From Novosphingobium sp. UBA1948 (GTDB lineage: Bacteria > Pseudomonadota > Alphaproteobacteria > Sphingomonadales > Sphingomonadaceae): a stretch of 6,073 nt of DNA. Position numbers and translations under genes: made by a program. Below the pieces are notes generated by a model. That model was not told where the DNA came from. It saw only the letters and a list, made by a program, of their open reading frames with translations, and did not search any database. The stretch's first letter is position 1. Every line of letters starts with the position of its first letter. The stretch lies in contig DDES01000029.1 of assembly GCA_002336765.1 (NCBI GenBank), positions 17,761-23,833 of the forward strand. Reading direction: 5' to 3'. Positions 1 through 6,073 of the stretch are shown here, piece after piece.

Positions 1-2446
1 CCGCGCGGCGCGGCATGGCAATGGCCTGCCCCGCGAAATGCCCGCCAGCGACCACAGCGATGCGGTCGGGCGCGACATCGGCGGTGCCCTGCATATCAAA
101 CGCGCTGCCGCGCCGTCCGCCAAGCGAGGCGGTGATCCGCCCCGTCCCGTCCGTCAGCCGCGCCGCCGCGGCCAGTCGCCCGATAAACAGCCGGTTCTTG
201 CCGATGCCCTGTGCGGTCAGATCGGCGGACAGCGTGGTATGATGTTTCTGGATCAACCCCGAGGCCTTCAACTGGCCCAGCGCGATAGTCAGCGGCTTAT
301 CACCCTCGAAACGTGCATTTTTGGCCGCGAGATTGACCTCTACCCCCTGCCCGCCCGAACGCGGCACCAGCAGCACCTGCCCCGACATACCGCCGCCGCC
401 CACGCGCAATTGCCCCTTGGCCCCGCCATCCACCAGATCGAGCGCGCCAGTCACAAAAGTTTCCGACAGGGTCAGCCCGCGAATGGTCAGACGGCTCGGG
501 CCATTGTCGGGCGAGGCAAAGCCCAGCGCACCTTCAAACCCGCCCAGCGCCGATTGCCCCGCCACCTCGATGCGCAGATTCTCGCCTTCCGGCTCCAGAT
601 CGATATCGACATCGCGCAACCCCAGCGCGGGCATGGGATCGCGCAGGTGGAACGCGCCGCGCGGCGCGCCCTCGCCCAGCGCGATCTGGCCGGCAAAGGC
701 GCCATAGCGCTCCTGATGACCCTCGCCCTTGAACAGCAGGCGGCCGTCCTCGCCACGTGTTCCGGCAAAAGCCAGCGTCACATCATTGGCCCAGCCCTTA
801 CCCTGGGTCAGGCTGAAATAATGGTCCTTGCCCACCTCGACATGGCCGGAAAAGCGCAGCGGCCCGCCCGACAAATGCGTCAAAGCCGCCGATGGCTGCG
901 GGATCGCACCCTGCGCATTGACCAGCACCCGCCATGGCTGGCCCCGCAGATAGCGCACTTCCACCGGCCCTTGCAGATCGGCGCCGCCGAACTTGGTAGG
1001 CCAGCCCTTGATGACCGCATTGCCGTTGAAAACATAGGCGCCCCTGGCCAGATCGATACGCATCGTCGCCTTGGCCGTGCCATGCGGGATGGTAAGGGTC
1101 AGGCTATCGCTGTCGATATGGCCATGCTCGATGCGGACGATACCGGTGGCCCGCACCGGCTTCAGCTCACCATCAAACGATCCACCGTCGGTCAGGATCT
1201 GGCCCGTTTCCAGCTTGACCGGCGCGTCCCAGCGCGCGCCCTTGCGGCTGGCCGTGCCCTCCAGCGCCAGCGCTTCCAGCCGTGTGGTGTCCAGCACCAG
1301 CCGGTTGGTGCGCGCGGCATAGCGCGCCTGTGCCTCGCCAAAGCGGCCATCGAGCGTGACACGGGCGGTAAGCCCGTCGAGCGCGTCCTTCTCGCTCAGG
1401 GGCAGGCGCGCCTTGCTGTCGAGCGTGAGCGTCAACGCCTTGAAGCTGCTCGCCCCCAGATCGATGCCGCCTAACAGGACCGCTTTCACCTGCGCCGAGG
1501 CCAGCGACAGCGTGCCGCCGAGCACCTTGTCCTTCACGCTGCCCTTGCCCAGCACGGCGACACTTTGCCCACCCACGATGCGCCGCGCGCCCTCGCCCAG
1601 CACGGGATCGTTCCACAGTGTGCCCGACAGGCCGAAATTGCCCTTGGCCTGCGTCAGTTTCAGATCGAGCGCGCGCTTGCCATCCTGCTCGCCATAGGCA
1701 TGGCCTTGCCAGTCGCTCCACAGGCCCTTGCCATCCACCGTCAGCCGTCGCGCCACGGGAGCACCGCTCAGCGCCGCCAGCAGGCCATCTTTGGGCGCGT
1801 TATAGTCCAGTTTCAGAGCGAAACGGTTCTGCGCCTTGTTGGCGTCAAACAGCGCCGAGAGCCGGTCCTCGCCGCCCAGCCGCCCGTCGAGCACCAGCTT
1901 GGCCGCACCGCTGGCCAGATGGAAGCTGCCGGACAGATCGACCTTGCGCTCGCTGCCCAGCACGGCCTTGGACACCGTCAGCCGCTCGATGGCGAAACGG
2001 TCGAGCGCGATGTCAAACGAGGGCCATAGCGAGGCATTGGGATCGCCTGCCCGCAACTTGGGCGCGCGCAGCAAGGTGCCGCGCCGCACCGTCGCCTCGC
2101 GGATCACCAGCCCATTCGAAAACCATTCCAGCGGCCGCCAGTCGAGCACGCCTTCGGGCGCGCGCAGGAACACGCCCTGCGGATCGCGCAGCACCAGCCC
2201 GCTAAGCCGCGCGCGACCATAGATCGAGCCGTCGATGCGCGCCACCGACACACGCAGGCCGTTCTTCATTTCCGTGCCCGCCAGCACATCGGCGATCAGC
2301 CTATGACCAATCGGCGTATCCAGCCCCAGCAGCAACGCGCCCGCCCCTGCCACCACGCCCAACGGCAATGCCAGCGCATATTTGCGCCAGCTCCAGCGGC
2401 GCGTCGCTGGAACCTGAGCCTCGGGCGTGACGGCGGGCTCGTCCAT
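1..2446 (-). CDS. tamB: Translocation and assembly module protein TamB, N-terminal part, 3' partial
   Basis: TamB is anchored in the inner membrane and spans the periplasm as a long beta-rich tube that contacts TamA; AsmA/TamB-like proteins are also implicated in lipid transport. I translated this gene from the sequence: 815 codons are open with no stop, and the gene continues past the left edge. The start is MDEPAVTPEA, followed by basic residues (RRWSWRK) and one transmembrane segment (about 23-42, ALALPLGVVAGAGALLLGL), matching an N-in signal anchor. Next comes the segment RIDGSIYGRARLSGLVLRDP (about 70-89) leading into LDWRP, characteristic of TamB N-termini. The rest is a long series of short alternating hydrophobic beta-type stretches (such as LRVGGGGMSGQVLLVPRSGG), as expected for the tube. 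The diagnostic C-terminal TamB/DUF490 domain is outside the window. Assignment rests on the N-terminal motif, the architecture and the overlap with tamA. Full-length relatives are usually well over 1,000 residues. Confidence 0.88.
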   Translation of the reverse strand, partial: MDEPAVTPEAQVPATRRWSWRKYALALPLGVVAGAGALLLGLDTPIGHRLIADVLAGTEMKNGLRVSVARIDGSIYGRARLSGLVLRDPQGVFLRAPEGVLDWRPLEWFSNGLVIREATVRRGTLLRAPKLRAGDPNASLWPSFDIALDRFAIERLTVSKAVLGSERKVDLSGSFHLASGAAKLVLDGRLGGEDRLSALFDANKAQNRFALKLDYNAPKDGLLAALSGAPVARRLTVDGKGLWSDWQGHAYGEQDGKRALDLKLTQAKGNFGLSGTLWNDPVLGEGARRIVGGQSVAVLGKGSVKDKVLGGTLSLASAQVKAVLLGGIDLGASSFKALTLTLDSKARLPLSEKDALDGLTARVTLDGRFGEAQARYAARTNRLVLDTTRLEALALEGTASRKGARWDAPVKLETGQILTDGGSFDGELKPVRATGIVRIEHGHIDSDSLTLTIPHGTAKATMRIDLARGAYVFNGNAVIKGWPTKFGGADLQGPVEVRYLRGQPWRVLVNAQGAIPQPSAALTHLSGGPLRFSGHVEVGKDHYFSLTQGKGWANDVTLAFAGTRGEDGRLLFKGEGHQERYGAFAGQIALGEGAPRGAFHLRDPMPALGLRDVDIDLEPEGENLRIEVAGQSALGGFEGALGFASPDNGPSRLTIRGLTLSETFVTGALDLVDGGAKGQLRVGGGGMSGQVLLVPRSGGQGVEVNLAAKNARFEGDKPLTIALGQLKASGLIQKHHTTLSADLTAQGIGKNRLFIGRLAAAARLTDGTGRITASLGGRRGSAFDMQGTADVAPDRIAVVAGGHFAGQAIAMPRRA

Positions 2447-2448
2447 CA
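2444..2448 (-). other. TGATG overlap coupling tamA and tamB translation
   Basis: The last codon of tamA, TGA (2448-2446), shares its A with the ATG of tamB (2446-2444). Upstream of the ATG there is only a loose purine-rich match (GGGGCAGG), so ribosomes finishing tamA probably re-initiate on tamB. This fits production of the two partners in matched amounts. Confidence 0.8.
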
Positions 2449-4737
2449 GAAAGCCTGCCCCAGCGCGACATAGACACCCACCGGCGATTCCCCCGGCCTG
2501 CGGTTGAGCGGCGTGCCCACATCGACGCGGATCGGCCCGAAGCCGGTTTTATACCGCACCCCTAGCCCCGCGCCATAGCGCCATGCGTTGAGGCGCGGCG
2601 TTACGCCTTCCTCCACCCCGCCCGCATCGAGGAAAGGCACGATCTGCAACGCACGCCCCAGCAGCGGCGTAGTGATGCGCGCCTCCAGCGAGAATTCATA
2701 CAGCGAGCGCCCGCCCTTGGGATCGCCCAGCGCGTTGCGCGGGCCGACGAGCTGATAGCCAAAGCCGCGGATCGACGCGCCACCACCGGCATAGAAGCGC
2801 CGCGAGGGGGCCACATTGTCGATCTCCGTGCCCGGCATCGTGCCCAGGCGGACACGCCCCGCCACCACCACACTGCGCCCCACGGACCGGTATGTCGAGG
2901 CATCGGCCTGAATGCGGGCATAGGTCGAATGGGTGCCCAGCGCCTGCCCGTATTCGGGCGAAAGGCGCAAGGACAGGCGGTGGCCGCGCGTGGGATCGAG
3001 CAGATCATCGGTGCGATCGATCGATCCGCGCAGCGGCAGCGCGGCGGTGTAATAGCGGATGCGCCCCGTGGTGATCCCGCTGGCCACGCCCTCGCGCTCT
3101 TTGGAGGCCTGCAATTCCAGCCCCATCGACCAGCTCCACGGCTTCTGGAACAGCACATTGGTCAATTGCTCGTAGGACAGGGCAAAGGCCACCTTGCTGG
3201 CGGCATAGGCGGTAAGCGTGGCATTATAGGCATAGAGATCGGCAGAAATCACGCGGTCACGGCCAAGGAAGTTCGAGCGGCGCAGGGTCACGCCCGCCAA
3301 TTGCTCGCTGGTGCCGACAATGCTGCGCAGCTTGAGCGCGCCTTCGGGCGGGAAGAGATTGCGGTGTTCCCAACTGGCGGCCACGCGCGCGCCCTGCCCC
3401 GTGTCATAGCCCACTTCGCCCGCGATGGTGCGCAAGGGTGCCTTGGACATCACCACATCCAGCGCGGCCACCCCGCTCTGCCCATCCTTGGGCGGCGTGG
3501 TCTCGCGCGGGTTGATCGCCACACCGGCCACCAGACCCGTGGCCAGAATAGCGCGGCGCAGATCCTCCACCTCGCTCTTGCGATAGGTTTGCCCCGGCTT
3601 GAACCGCGCGATCACCGCCAGATGGCGGCCCGACATGAAGCGCGGCAGATTGCTGGTAATCGCGCCAAAGCGATAGGCGCCGCCGTTTTTCACGGGGATC
3701 GCTACATCGCCCTCGGTGCGGGCATGGTCCACCTCGATGGCGGGCACGGGCACTTGCGCGAAAGCATAGCCAGCCTCGCCCAGTGCGGTTTCGAGATGCG
3801 GTTTGGCGGCGGCAATCGTGTCCAGATCGAGCGGATCACCGCTGACCAGTCCCATGTTGGCGCGCAGCCCCGCCGCGTCCTGCCCCGTCTGGTCGAGATC
3901 GCCGGTGGCGATCGTGCCGATGCGGAAGCGCGGGCCAGGCTGGATGTCAAAGCGCACGCCCTCCGCCCCCAACCCCTCGGCATGGGCACCGGCGGGCGCG
4001 ATCAGCGTCTGCACCACCTCGCCATCGTAATAGCCATAGACCCTGAGCAGCTTTTCCAGCAGCTTGCGGTCGGCCGTGGCGCGCACCACCACCTGCGTCA
4101 GCGCGTCGGCCTCATGCGCGCCCATCGCCTGCAACGAGGACAATTGCCGGAAGCGGTTTTCAAACCCGACCCGCATCGGGAATTGCGCAGGCTCGACCGA
4201 CCACACCAGCCGCACCTTGCCCCCCGCCAGCACGGATTCACTTTGGTCGCGCCGATCCACCGGCATTGCGCCGCGCGCAGCTTCGGGCAGCAAGGCCAGC
4301 CCGTCGGCCAGCGCCTTGCCCGCCTCGGCATCGGGCGCCAGCGGCTGGGGCGGAGTGACGATATCCATCCCCTCGGGCCACGGCAGATCAAGGCCCGGAA
4401 TATCCTGCAACGGCGAATCGGGCTTCAGCTCGGCAGTGATAATGGCGGGCGGCGTGGTAGGCGGAGGCAGGGTCGTGCCGGCTTCATCCGGATCGGTCTC
4501 GCCCTTGGGCAGCGGGGTGGGCGCCTTGGCCCATTGCTCGGGATTGTCGAGCGCCGCATCGGGGATCAGATCCTTGAGCGCGGGTTCGGACTGACGCAAC
4601 ATCTGTTGCGCGGCCACCGGCTGCGCCGCCAACAGCAGCGCCGAAGCACAGGCCAAGGAACGTGCAGCGACTGTCAGCAGCGCATCACACCGGACGGCGG
4701 AAAAACGCCTCTGCTCCGCGCGCCTCGCGCTCGGCAA
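2446..4737 (-). CDS. tamA: Outer-membrane translocation and assembly module protein TamA (Omp85/BamA family)
   Basis: TamA sits in the outer membrane and, with TamB, helps insert outer-membrane proteins and move envelope components. Numbering from a TTG at 4737 gives 763 residues. A basic N-region leads into a hydrophobic signal segment (SLACASALLLAAQPVAA) with probable cleavage near residue 43. A proline/acid-rich stretch (about 70-137) follows, then three POTRA-like modules (about 175-268, 268-352, 353-432), then the barrel (about 433-763). The barrel holds IRGF (656-659), the conserved L6-loop motif of Omp85 proteins, the strand segment FGPIRVDVGTPL, and a terminal Phe, the usual outer-membrane signature. 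It is longer than E. coli TamA (577 residues), mainly before the POTRA domains. The start is uncertain: alternatives are ATG at 4797 (783 residues, AGGA 11 bases upstream, but a roughly 50-residue N-region) or a non-standard CTG at 4680/4677. Loss of one base at the bpt-tamA junction is also possible. The frame from the signal peptide to the stop is continuous. Confidence 0.9.
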   Translation of the reverse strand: MPSARRAEQRRFSAVRCDALLTVAARSLACASALLLAAQPVAAQQMLRQSEPALKDLIPDAALDNPEQWAKAPTPLPKGETDPDEAGTTLPPPTTPPAIITAELKPDSPLQDIPGLDLPWPEGMDIVTPPQPLAPDAEAGKALADGLALLPEAARGAMPVDRRDQSESVLAGGKVRLVWSVEPAQFPMRVGFENRFRQLSSLQAMGAHEADALTQVVVRATADRKLLEKLLRVYGYYDGEVVQTLIAPAGAHAEGLGAEGVRFDIQPGPRFRIGTIATGDLDQTGQDAAGLRANMGLVSGDPLDLDTIAAAKPHLETALGEAGYAFAQVPVPAIEVDHARTEGDVAIPVKNGGAYRFGAITSNLPRFMSGRHLAVIARFKPGQTYRKSEVEDLRRAILATGLVAGVAINPRETTPPKDGQSGVAALDVVMSKAPLRTIAGEVGYDTGQGARVAASWEHRNLFPPEGALKLRSIVGTSEQLAGVTLRRSNFLGRDRVISADLYAYNATLTAYAASKVAFALSYEQLTNVLFQKPWSWSMGLELQASKEREGVASGITTGRIRYYTAALPLRGSIDRTDDLLDPTRGHRLSLRLSPEYGQALGTHSTYARIQADASTYRSVGRSVVVAGRVRLGTMPGTEIDNVAPSRRFYAGGGASIRGFGYQLVGPRNALGDPKGGRSLYEFSLEARITTPLLGRALQIVPFLDAGGVEEGVTPRLNAWRYGAGLGVRYKTGFGPIRVDVGTPLNRRPGESPVGVYVALGQAF
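4683..4687 (-). other. Out-of-frame TGATG stop-start overlap at the bpt-tamA junction
   Basis: The bpt TGA (4687-4685) overlaps an ATG (4685-4683), the same arrangement as at the tamA-tamB junction. This ATG, however, opens a frame reading Met-Arg-Cys-stop. The tamA frame is offset by one base and contains no ATG or GTG nearby. Inserting one base after ATGCG would produce MR-LLTVAARSLACASALLLAAQPVAAQ (X in place of the inserted codon), an ideal signal peptide. This suggests the ancestral or true start is here. Confidence 0.5.
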
Positions 4738-5551
4738 ACATCGGCTTGTCGCCCGATCCACCGCGCCTGCGGGTCGCGGCGCGGTTGGCCGTGGCATGGA
4801 CCAGTTCGTCCTGCTCGTCATCCGACAGGCGCTGCCATCCTTCGCGCACCAGCTTTTCCAGCGGGCGATAGCGCACCTTGTACTGCATCCGCTCCGACCC
4901 ATCGACCCAGTATCCGAGGTAGACATAAGGCAGACCTTCGGCAGCGGCGCGGCGGATATGATCGAGGATAATATAGTTACCAAGACCGGTCCGGCTCGCA
5001 TGTTCAGGGTCGTAAAACGAATAGATCATCGACAGGCCATCGCCCTGCCGATCGGTCAAACAGGCGCCGACCAGACGGCCGGGCGTATCGCCCTCCGAAG
5101 GTTCCCTGTATTCGATCACATAGGACGTGACCGGCGTATGCTCGACCATGTCGGCATAGTCCACCTCGTCCATCGTGGCCATACCCCCGCCCGGGTGCCG
5201 CGCGGCGAGATAACGCTGGAGCAAGGCGAACTGTTCCGCCGTGGACCACGGATGGCACACGGATGTCACCAGATCGCTGTTACGCTTGAGGTTTTTCTTC
5301 TGGGTCGAGGAGGGCGCAAACTCGCCCGCCACCACGCGCACCGAGACACAGGCCGTGCAATCGGCGCAGGAAGGGCGATAGGCCACCGTCTGGCTGCGGC
5401 GGAAACCGATGCGGCCCAGCGCATCGTTCAGCGCGTCGGCATGCGGCCCCTTCAGCTCTGTGAACACCTTGCGCTCCGTCCGCCCCTCCAGATAGGGGCA
5501 CGGCGCAGGCGCAGTGACGAAAAATCTGGGAAAACGGACAGGGGCGGTCAC
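4685..5551 (-). CDS. bpt: Aminoacyl-tRNA-protein transferase (aspartate/glutamate leucyltransferase, ATE family)
   Basis: This cytoplasmic enzyme moves an amino acid from its tRNA onto the N-terminus of proteins. Bacterial Bpt enzymes are known to add leucine to N-terminal Asp or Glu, marking proteins for ClpS-ClpAP; leucine versus arginine specificity cannot be read from this sequence. The protein has 288 residues. The N-terminal ATE domain includes FPRFFVTAPAPCPYLEGRTE and the cysteine cluster PSCADCTAC (Cys62, 65 and 68; an additional Cys18). Such N-terminal cysteines in ATE1 enzymes have been linked to iron-sulfur binding. The C-terminal GNAT-like half carries YSFYDPEHASRTGLGNYIIL (about 177-196) and YVYLGYWVDGSERMQYKVRY (about 209-228), both family hallmarks. 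I chose GTG at 5551 because it gives the usual MTAPxRFPRFF beginning and has a GAGGA upstream; TTG at 5563 would add four residues. Its 3' end probably overlaps tamA, which suggests a shared transcript. Confidence 0.92.
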   Translation of the reverse strand: MTAPVRFPRFFVTAPAPCPYLEGRTERKVFTELKGPHADALNDALGRIGFRRSQTVAYRPSCADCTACVSVRVVAGEFAPSSTQKKNLKRNSDLVTSVCHPWSTAEQFALLQRYLAARHPGGGMATMDEVDYADMVEHTPVTSYVIEYREPSEGDTPGRLVGACLTDRQGDGLSMIYSFYDPEHASRTGLGNYIILDHIRRAAAEGLPYVYLGYWVDGSERMQYKVRYRPLEKLVREGWQRLSDDEQDELVHATANRAATRRRGGSGDKPMFAEREARGAEAFFRRPV

Positions 5552-5563
5552 GACGGCTGGCAA

Positions 5564-5568
5564 TCCTC
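5564..5568 (-). promoter_or_regulatory. Ribosome binding site GAGGA that decides the bpt start
   Basis: GAGGA on the minus strand lies 12 bases upstream of the GTG at 5551. It directly abuts the alternative TTG at 5563 with zero spacing, so it cannot serve that codon. It therefore favours the GTG start. The 12-base spacing is somewhat long. Confidence 0.5.
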
Positions 5569-5634
5569 GACGAATTCTTGTGTGGTGGCTTCCGTTGCGG
5601 ATCGCGACACGACCCTGTTGCGGCTTGATGACGA

Positions 5635-5663
5635 GCCTATGCTCTTAGCAGGCCCGACGTCAA
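5635..5663 (-). promoter_or_regulatory. Weak candidate sigma-70 promoter for bpt-tamA-tamB
   Basis: On the minus strand TTGACG (5663-5658) matches the -35 consensus well. After 17 bases comes ATAGGC (5640-5635), or after 16 bases CATAGG, which are poor -10 matches. Transcription from here would start near 5628 and leave a 5' leader of about 75 bases before the bpt start. The location in the only sizeable intergenic gap supports it; the poor -10 box keeps confidence low. Confidence 0.3.
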
Positions 5664-5674
5664 AGAGTTTTAAC

Positions 5675-5686
5675 CGCGTTTCCGCG
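5675..5686 (-). other. Small CGCG-GAAA-CGCG hairpin in the ilvA-bpt gap
   Basis: A perfect 4-bp GC stem closes a GAAA loop, which is a stable GNRA-type tetraloop if transcribed from the minus strand. It lies about 70 bases after the ilvA stop and just upstream of a T/A-rich stretch (TTAAAACTCTTT). It could be part of a second, weak termination signal for ilvA. The stem is short enough to occur by chance in GC-rich DNA, and no function is claimed. Confidence 0.25.
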
Positions 5687-5706
5687 AATAAAGCATTACG
5701 ATTACC

Positions 5707-5741
5707 TTGCCCGCTCCGAAACCGGACAGGACGCGGGGCAA
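5707..5741 (-). terminator. Two-part hairpin just downstream of ilvA, candidate terminator or 3'-end structure
   Basis: Read on the minus strand, 12 bases after the ilvA stop, an outer stem TTGCCC(C)GC pairs with GCGGGCAA (8 bp with one bulged C). It encloses an unpaired GTCCTG and an inner stem TCCG-GTTT-CGGA (4 bp, 4-base loop). The pieces are contiguous with no other loop. The bases after it (GGTAATCGTAATGC) are not a U-run, so this is not a classical intrinsic terminator. It may be a weak or Rho-assisted end, or a structure protecting the mRNA 3' end. The pairing is seen directly; the function is inferred from position. Confidence 0.45.
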
Positions 5742-5753
5742 AGTGTTAACGCC

Positions 5754-6073
5754 TCACGACACCTCGGCCTGCACCACCTCGTAACCCTTGGCGCGCAGGG
5801 CCTGCACCAGCTTCTCGATCTGGTCGCCGTCGCGCGCCTCGCATTCGATGTCGGCGGTCAGCCCCTTGGCGGGCAAATGGGTGAAGATGCGCTGGTGATA
5901 GACCTCGATGATGTTCACCTGATGCTGGTTGAATTCCTCCACCACCTTGAACAAAGCGCCGGGGCGATCCTGCAAGGTCAGTCGCAGCCGCGCCAGACGG
6001 CCCGAGCGCGCCAGATCACGCAGCAGCACATTGGCCAGCAGACGCTGGTCGATATTGCCGCCCGACAGCACGA
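5754..6073 (-). CDS. ilvA: Threonine ammonia-lyase (threonine dehydratase), C-terminal ACT domain, 5' partial
   Basis: This is the 3' end of a cytoplasmic PLP-dependent enzyme that deaminates threonine to 2-oxobutanoate, the entry step to isoleucine synthesis. About 105 residues are visible and the gene continues past the right edge. The visible part opens with VLSGGNID, the conserved segment near the end of the catalytic fold in this family; the GTG at 6071 is therefore an internal valine, not a start. An ACT domain follows (RLRLTLQDRPGALFKVVEEF, then NIIEVYHQR and a final strand ending KGYEVV). ACT domains bind amino-acid effectors. A single ACT domain of this kind is typical of the roughly 400-residue, one-ACT form rather than the long E. 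coli IlvA with two ACT-like domains, but the catalytic half is unseen. The PLP lysine lies outside the window. The TGA stop is at 5756-5754. Family assignment is confident; whether it is biosynthetic or catabolic is inference. Confidence 0.9.
   Translation of the reverse strand, partial: VLSGGNIDQRLLANVLLRDLARSGRLARLRLTLQDRPGALFKVVEEFNQHQVNIIEVYHQRIFTHLPAKGLTADIECEARDGDQIEKLVQALRAKGYEVVQAEVS

Noticed and set aside
38..1474. A 478-codon open frame on the plus strand
   Set aside because: It is the in-register antisense shadow of tamB, with a low-complexity Arg/Gln/Ala/His composition, no recognisable fold and no ribosome binding site noticed.
1173..1721. A 182-codon minus-strand frame inside tamB
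   Set aside because: It is out of frame with tamB and Gly/Arg/Ala-rich. The tamB frame continues without interruption through the same bases.
2929..4971. A 680-codon open frame on the plus strand, opposite tamA
   Set aside because: It is in exact codon register with tamA. Its lack of stops follows from the rarity of TTA, CTA and TCA codons in GC-rich tamA. The product is an Arg/Gln/His/Gly-rich composition with no domain, and it also crosses into bpt.
4738..5001. Extension of the tamA frame upstream to 5001
   Set aside because: This part lies entirely within bpt. Its translation is Arg/Ser/Cys-rich with no homology-like pattern, so it is overlap noise rather than a TamA domain.
5561..5563. 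TTG as the bpt start
   Set aside because: It directly abuts the GAGGA motif with no spacing, and it adds four residues before the family-typical N-terminus beginning at the GTG at 5551.
4796..5749. A 317-codon open frame on the plus strand opposite bpt
   Set aside because: It is an antisense shadow of a clear bpt gene, and its end runs into the intergenic gap with no protein-like pattern.
6069..6071. GTG as start of a separate small ACT-domain protein
   Set aside because: The GTG falls within the conserved VLSGGNID segment of threonine ammonia-lyase, and the frame is open to the window edge, so it is an internal valine of a larger protein.

Overview
The window reads as ordinary core chromosome of a high-GC alphaproteobacterium. 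The protein sequences and the linkage of bpt, tamA and tamB suggest a sphingomonad (Novosphingobium/Sphingomonas-like). That placement comes from recalled family resemblance, not from a search. All credible genes lie on the minus strand, so the biological order runs from right to left. I see no mobile element, CRISPR array, RNA gene or prophage remnant.

Layout in transcription order: (1) 6073-5754, the 3' end of a threonine ammonia-lyase gene (ilvA), covering the C-terminal ACT regulatory domain; its start lies beyond the right edge. (2) 5753-5552, a gap of about 200 bp with a two-part hairpin just after the ilvA stop (possible terminator or 3'-end structure), a small CGCG-GAAA-CGCG hairpin, a weak candidate promoter, and the ribosome binding site that fixes the next start. 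(3) 5551-4685, bpt/ate, an aminoacyl-tRNA-protein transferase of the N-degron pathway. (4) about 4737-2446, tamA, an Omp85-family outer-membrane protein with a signal peptide, a proline-rich N-terminal region, POTRA-like domains and a C-terminal 16-strand-type barrel. (5) 2446-1, the first 815 codons of tamB, the inner-membrane-anchored partner of TamA; it runs off the left edge.

The tamB reading frame has no stop codon in the window. I confirmed this by scanning every triplet of the frame from 2446 to 2. It overlaps the tamA stop as TGATG. TamA and TamB are known to form one envelope-spanning complex, so an overlapping pair is expected. bpt directly precedes and overlaps tamA, so the three genes probably share one transcript.

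The most interesting point is the 5' end of tamA. The signal peptide and the rest of the protein are intact, but no ATG or GTG lies in frame near the signal peptide. A TGATG stop-start overlap sits exactly at the bpt stop in the wrong frame. One extra base there would give a textbook ATG-initiated signal peptide. Either a rare start codon is used, or a single base has been lost in the genome or the assembly. I found no convincing new biological system.
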